Positions 34,038 to 35,861 of a stretch of 35,861 nt of DNA are shown in pieces. The notes under the pieces were generated by a model. The model did not search any database. It had not been told where the DNA came from and saw nothing but the letters and a program-made list of their open reading frames with translations. Origin of the DNA: Oppiella nova (Eukaryota > Arthropoda > Arachnida > Sarcoptiformes > Oppiidae); the NCBI GenBank assembly GCA_905397405.1, contig CAJPVJ010000154.1:1-35861 (forward strand), written 5' to 3'. The translations under genes were made by a program, and so were the position numbers. The first letter of the stretch is position 1, and every line of letters begins with the position of its first letter.

Positions 34038-34417
34038 GTCCTCATTCAACAGTTTTAGCACTTATTGAAGTAGTAATAATTGAGTGAAATTAATAATTTA
34101 GATAATGACTGAACAAATAAACCAAACTGTCTTTAAATAGGATTTTAAACCATTTATTAAATGTTGGAAAATTAAATGTAAAGTTAACATGTGATTTTTA
34201 AAAATTTTAAATGTTATAAATTTTTTTATCTATCTTAATTACTGTATACTATACTTTATTATTGTGGAGTTTTATAAAAGTGAATTTGAATAAAAATATT
34301 TTCTAGGTTTTATTAATTGTGCTTTCAGTGTTACTACAATAATTTTCTAATACTATAAAATTATAATTAATTAAATCTAATATAATTAAATTGAATACAA
34401 ATTAACTATAATTGTGA
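34038..34417. other. Convergent spacer between RING gene and NT5DC1
   Basis: AT-rich 380-bp gap between two convergent genes; it should contain both polyadenylation regions. Nothing else seen. Confidence 0.5.
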
Positions 34418-35587
34418 TTAAAAATAATAGTCAACTAAAGTGTCAATGTTTGGCACTAAAAGTTTTGTGTGTTGTTTGAGTAATTGGTGCCAAAGTGTGG
34501 TATTATTTTGATTGTCACCAAAGAAAGACTGCCAATAACTTGGATCTAATTCGGGGCGATTGTCTTCATCGAGTTCTTCGACAATACCAATGGTATCGCA
34601 TCCGACATATCTATTCGGAACAATACAGTCGTCATTAAAGCTGTCGCCGATATGAAGACATTTGGGATCAGTTTTGTGACACTCTTTGGCCGCAAATGCT
34701 TTCAAATCATTCCAATTGCCGTTTGCGTAGATTTGTCCGCATTTCAACTGATCCACAGACACTTTGGCACCAAAATTATCATTTGAATCAATGGCCATAA
34801 ACGGGCGATCAGTCGTGAAGAATGTGGGTTTTCGGGCCATTGTGAGCACAAAATCAAAACAACTGATCCATTGGTCACCGAACGAGTACTTCATGACAGA
34901 CTTCATGATATCCGCATTGGATGAAGTGATTAGGAAAACTAATTTTCCGTTTTTACGTAAATCTAACAATATTTGTATGACTTGTTTGGATGTTTTGAAA
35001 TAATATTTGTCTGGATTTGAGTTGAATTCATATCCGACGGCAGACTTCAGCCCATTGTCTCCATACATGACAATCATTGCATCGAAAATATTTCGCCAAA
35101 TCTCTTCATAGTTGCCATTCAGTGGCGAATCAGTGGTCTGTTTGTCCATCACTTCAACAGTTTTGGCGAATATTTGTATAGAAGGAGTGGAGAAGTAGTC
35201 TCTTAGGACATAGAACTCGAATCCAGGAGTTGTGGCCAATGTTCCCGAGTTTAAAAGATCCGGCAGTCGTTTGAGTTGTTCTCTACAGAGACTGCCATAG
35301 ATTTCTTGGACATAGTCTTTATTGAGATCTTTGAATCCATGTTTTGCGACCATTATTCCGAAATTTGAATCCAATTTTAGTATATTTCCGCGAACTTTGT
35401 CGATAACTAACCCCTTTTGACAATATTTGGGACAAAATTCTTCGCATATTTCTTTGGGATAATTGTATTTCTCGACCAAAATTTGTTGAATTATTTGATG
35501 AATGAATGACAAACTATTCTTGAGGTTATACTTCAGTAAAGTGTTGTCCATATCTAAAGCTATTAAGTCATAAGAGTTTAAATTCAT
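34418..35587 (-). CDS. NT5DC1-like HAD-superfamily 5'-nucleotidase domain protein
   Basis: A single open exon gives 389 residues from the Met at 35587 (MNLNSYDL), preferred because the HAD nucleophile motif then sits near the N-terminus as in NT5DC1. Ten more in-frame codons start at 35617. HAD motif I is LDMDNT (DxDxT); motif II is LVFLITSSN; a motif IV-type GDSFNDDC lies near the C-terminal quarter. The layout and blocks such as KYNL, GNILKLDSN and ATTPGFEFYVLRDYF agree with the NT5DC1 family of cytosolic 5'-nucleotidase-related phosphatases, whose physiological substrate is not established. No intron interrupts it. A partial inverted copy of residues 72-95 of this frame lies at 35795-35861. 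Confidence 0.85.
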   Translation of the reverse strand: MNLNSYDLIALDMDNTLLKYNLKNSLSFIHQIIQQILVEKYNYPKEICEEFCPKYCQKGLVIDKVRGNILKLDSNFGIMVAKHGFKDLNKDYVQEIYGSLCREQLKRLPDLLNSGTLATTPGFEFYVLRDYFSTPSIQIFAKTVEVMDKQTTDSPLNGNYEEIWRNIFDAMIVMYGDNGLKSAVGYEFNSNPDKYYFKTSKQVIQILLDLRKNGKLVFLITSSNADIMKSVMKYSFGDQWISCFDFVLTMARKPTFFTTDRPFMAIDSNDNFGAKVSVDQLKCGQIYANGNWNDLKAFAAKECHKTDPKCLHIGDSFNDDCIVPNRYVGCDTIGIVEELDEDNRPELDPSYWQSFFGDNQNNTTLWHQLLKQHTKLLVPNIDTLVDYYF

Positions 35588-35617
35588 TGTATTTGATAAA
35601 ACCTTTTTTGAATACAT

Positions 35618-35794
35618 ATTAAATAGTGAAAGTTTTAAAACACAATTTAAAATTAATTCAAAATTTATAATAGTAATACACAGTATAAATACGGGTTATA
35701 AGACTACTTTAAAAAGTGTGTAAGTGAGAATCTAATGAATATTTTTAAACATATAATCAAAAGTGATGATTAAATTGGTTTCAAAACCTTGAGA
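35618..35794. other. Spacer between two head-to-head NT5DC1 sequences
   Basis: Short AT-rich spacer holding the NT5DC1 5' flank. It ends at a possible acceptor (CTTGAG or GAGA) just before the second copy. Confidence 0.4.
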
Positions 35795-35861
35795 TTAAAA
35801 TTGAATTCAAATTTGGGAATAATGGTCGCAAAACATGGATTCAAAGATCTCAATAAAGACT
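35795..35861 (+). CDS. NT5DC1-like second copy, partial, truncated by window end
   Basis: 67 bases align with 35314-35380 reverse-complemented, with 3 differences by eye. The frame reads LKLNSNLGIMVAKHGFKDLN, matching LKLDSNFGIMVAKHGFKDLN of the neighbour gene. Homology starts abruptly at 35795, so this is either an internal exon of a paralogue or a duplicated fragment. Orientation is opposite to the first copy. Confidence 0.7.

Noticed and set aside
1-35861. CRISPR array, tRNA/rRNA genes, prokaryotic operons or defence systems
   Set aside because: No spaced direct repeats, no cloverleaf with a TTC-type arm, and spliced metazoan genes throughout.

Overview
This window is animal nuclear DNA, most likely from an arthropod and probably an acariform (oribatid-type) mite. 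Protein genes have short GT-AG introns (57 to about 120 nt, with one 3.3 kb exception). Noncoding DNA is very AT-rich, coding exons are clearly GC-richer, and AATAAA-type signals follow several stop codons. The gene set is metazoan: clockwork orange, ANAPC15, Ashwin, TMEM242, a ZDHHC9/14/18-type palmitoyltransferase, DHRSX-like, NT5DC1, an ENaC/degenerin, a CYP3-clan-like P450 and an NRDP1-like RING protein. The mite assignment is inference from family flavour and composition.

Layout. 1-166 (-): N-terminal piece of a short-chain dehydrogenase with an apparent 1-nt frameshift. 979-1235: a MITE-like element with 31-bp perfect terminal inverted repeats. 2196-7603: a P450 gene cut in two. Its 5' half is on + (2196-2713) and its 3' half on - (6906-5367); the two share a ~70-bp inverted duplication and flank a DEG/ENaC gene (3221-4486, -). 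A pair of ~155-bp inverted arms (6908-7062 and 7442-7603) sits at the outer breakpoint. 7691-8681 (-): a decayed pogo/Tigger-type transposase, interrupted by a single N flanked by perfect 114-bp copies (an assembly join). 9249-18302 is a compact housekeeping block: ANAPC15 (+), DHRSX-like (-), LAMP-like (-), Ashwin (+), TMEM242 (-), ZDHHC (+). 18303-27667 is a 9.4 kb gene-poor, AT-rich interval with two small candidate ORFs, three CACGTG E-boxes and some GC-richer patches. 27668-32457 (+): clockwork orange, with a 3.3 kb first intron. 32970-33140: a small element with 23-bp perfect inverted repeats. 33387-34037 (+): NRDP1-like RING protein. 34418-35587 (-): NT5DC1. 35795-35861 (+): start of a second, inverted NT5DC1-like copy.

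The genes do not form one pathway; they are independent cellular functions (cell-cycle ubiquitination, tRNA-ligase accessory factor, palmitoylation, lysosome, circadian repression). The distinctive features are structural: a recent-looking inversion through a P450, several small inverted-repeat elements, duplicated gene fragments and one visible assembly seam. I found no CRISPR array, tRNA, rRNA or prokaryote-style defence system, and no convincing wholly new biological system. Exon boundaries below were derived by hand from splice consensus, reading frame and family similarity.
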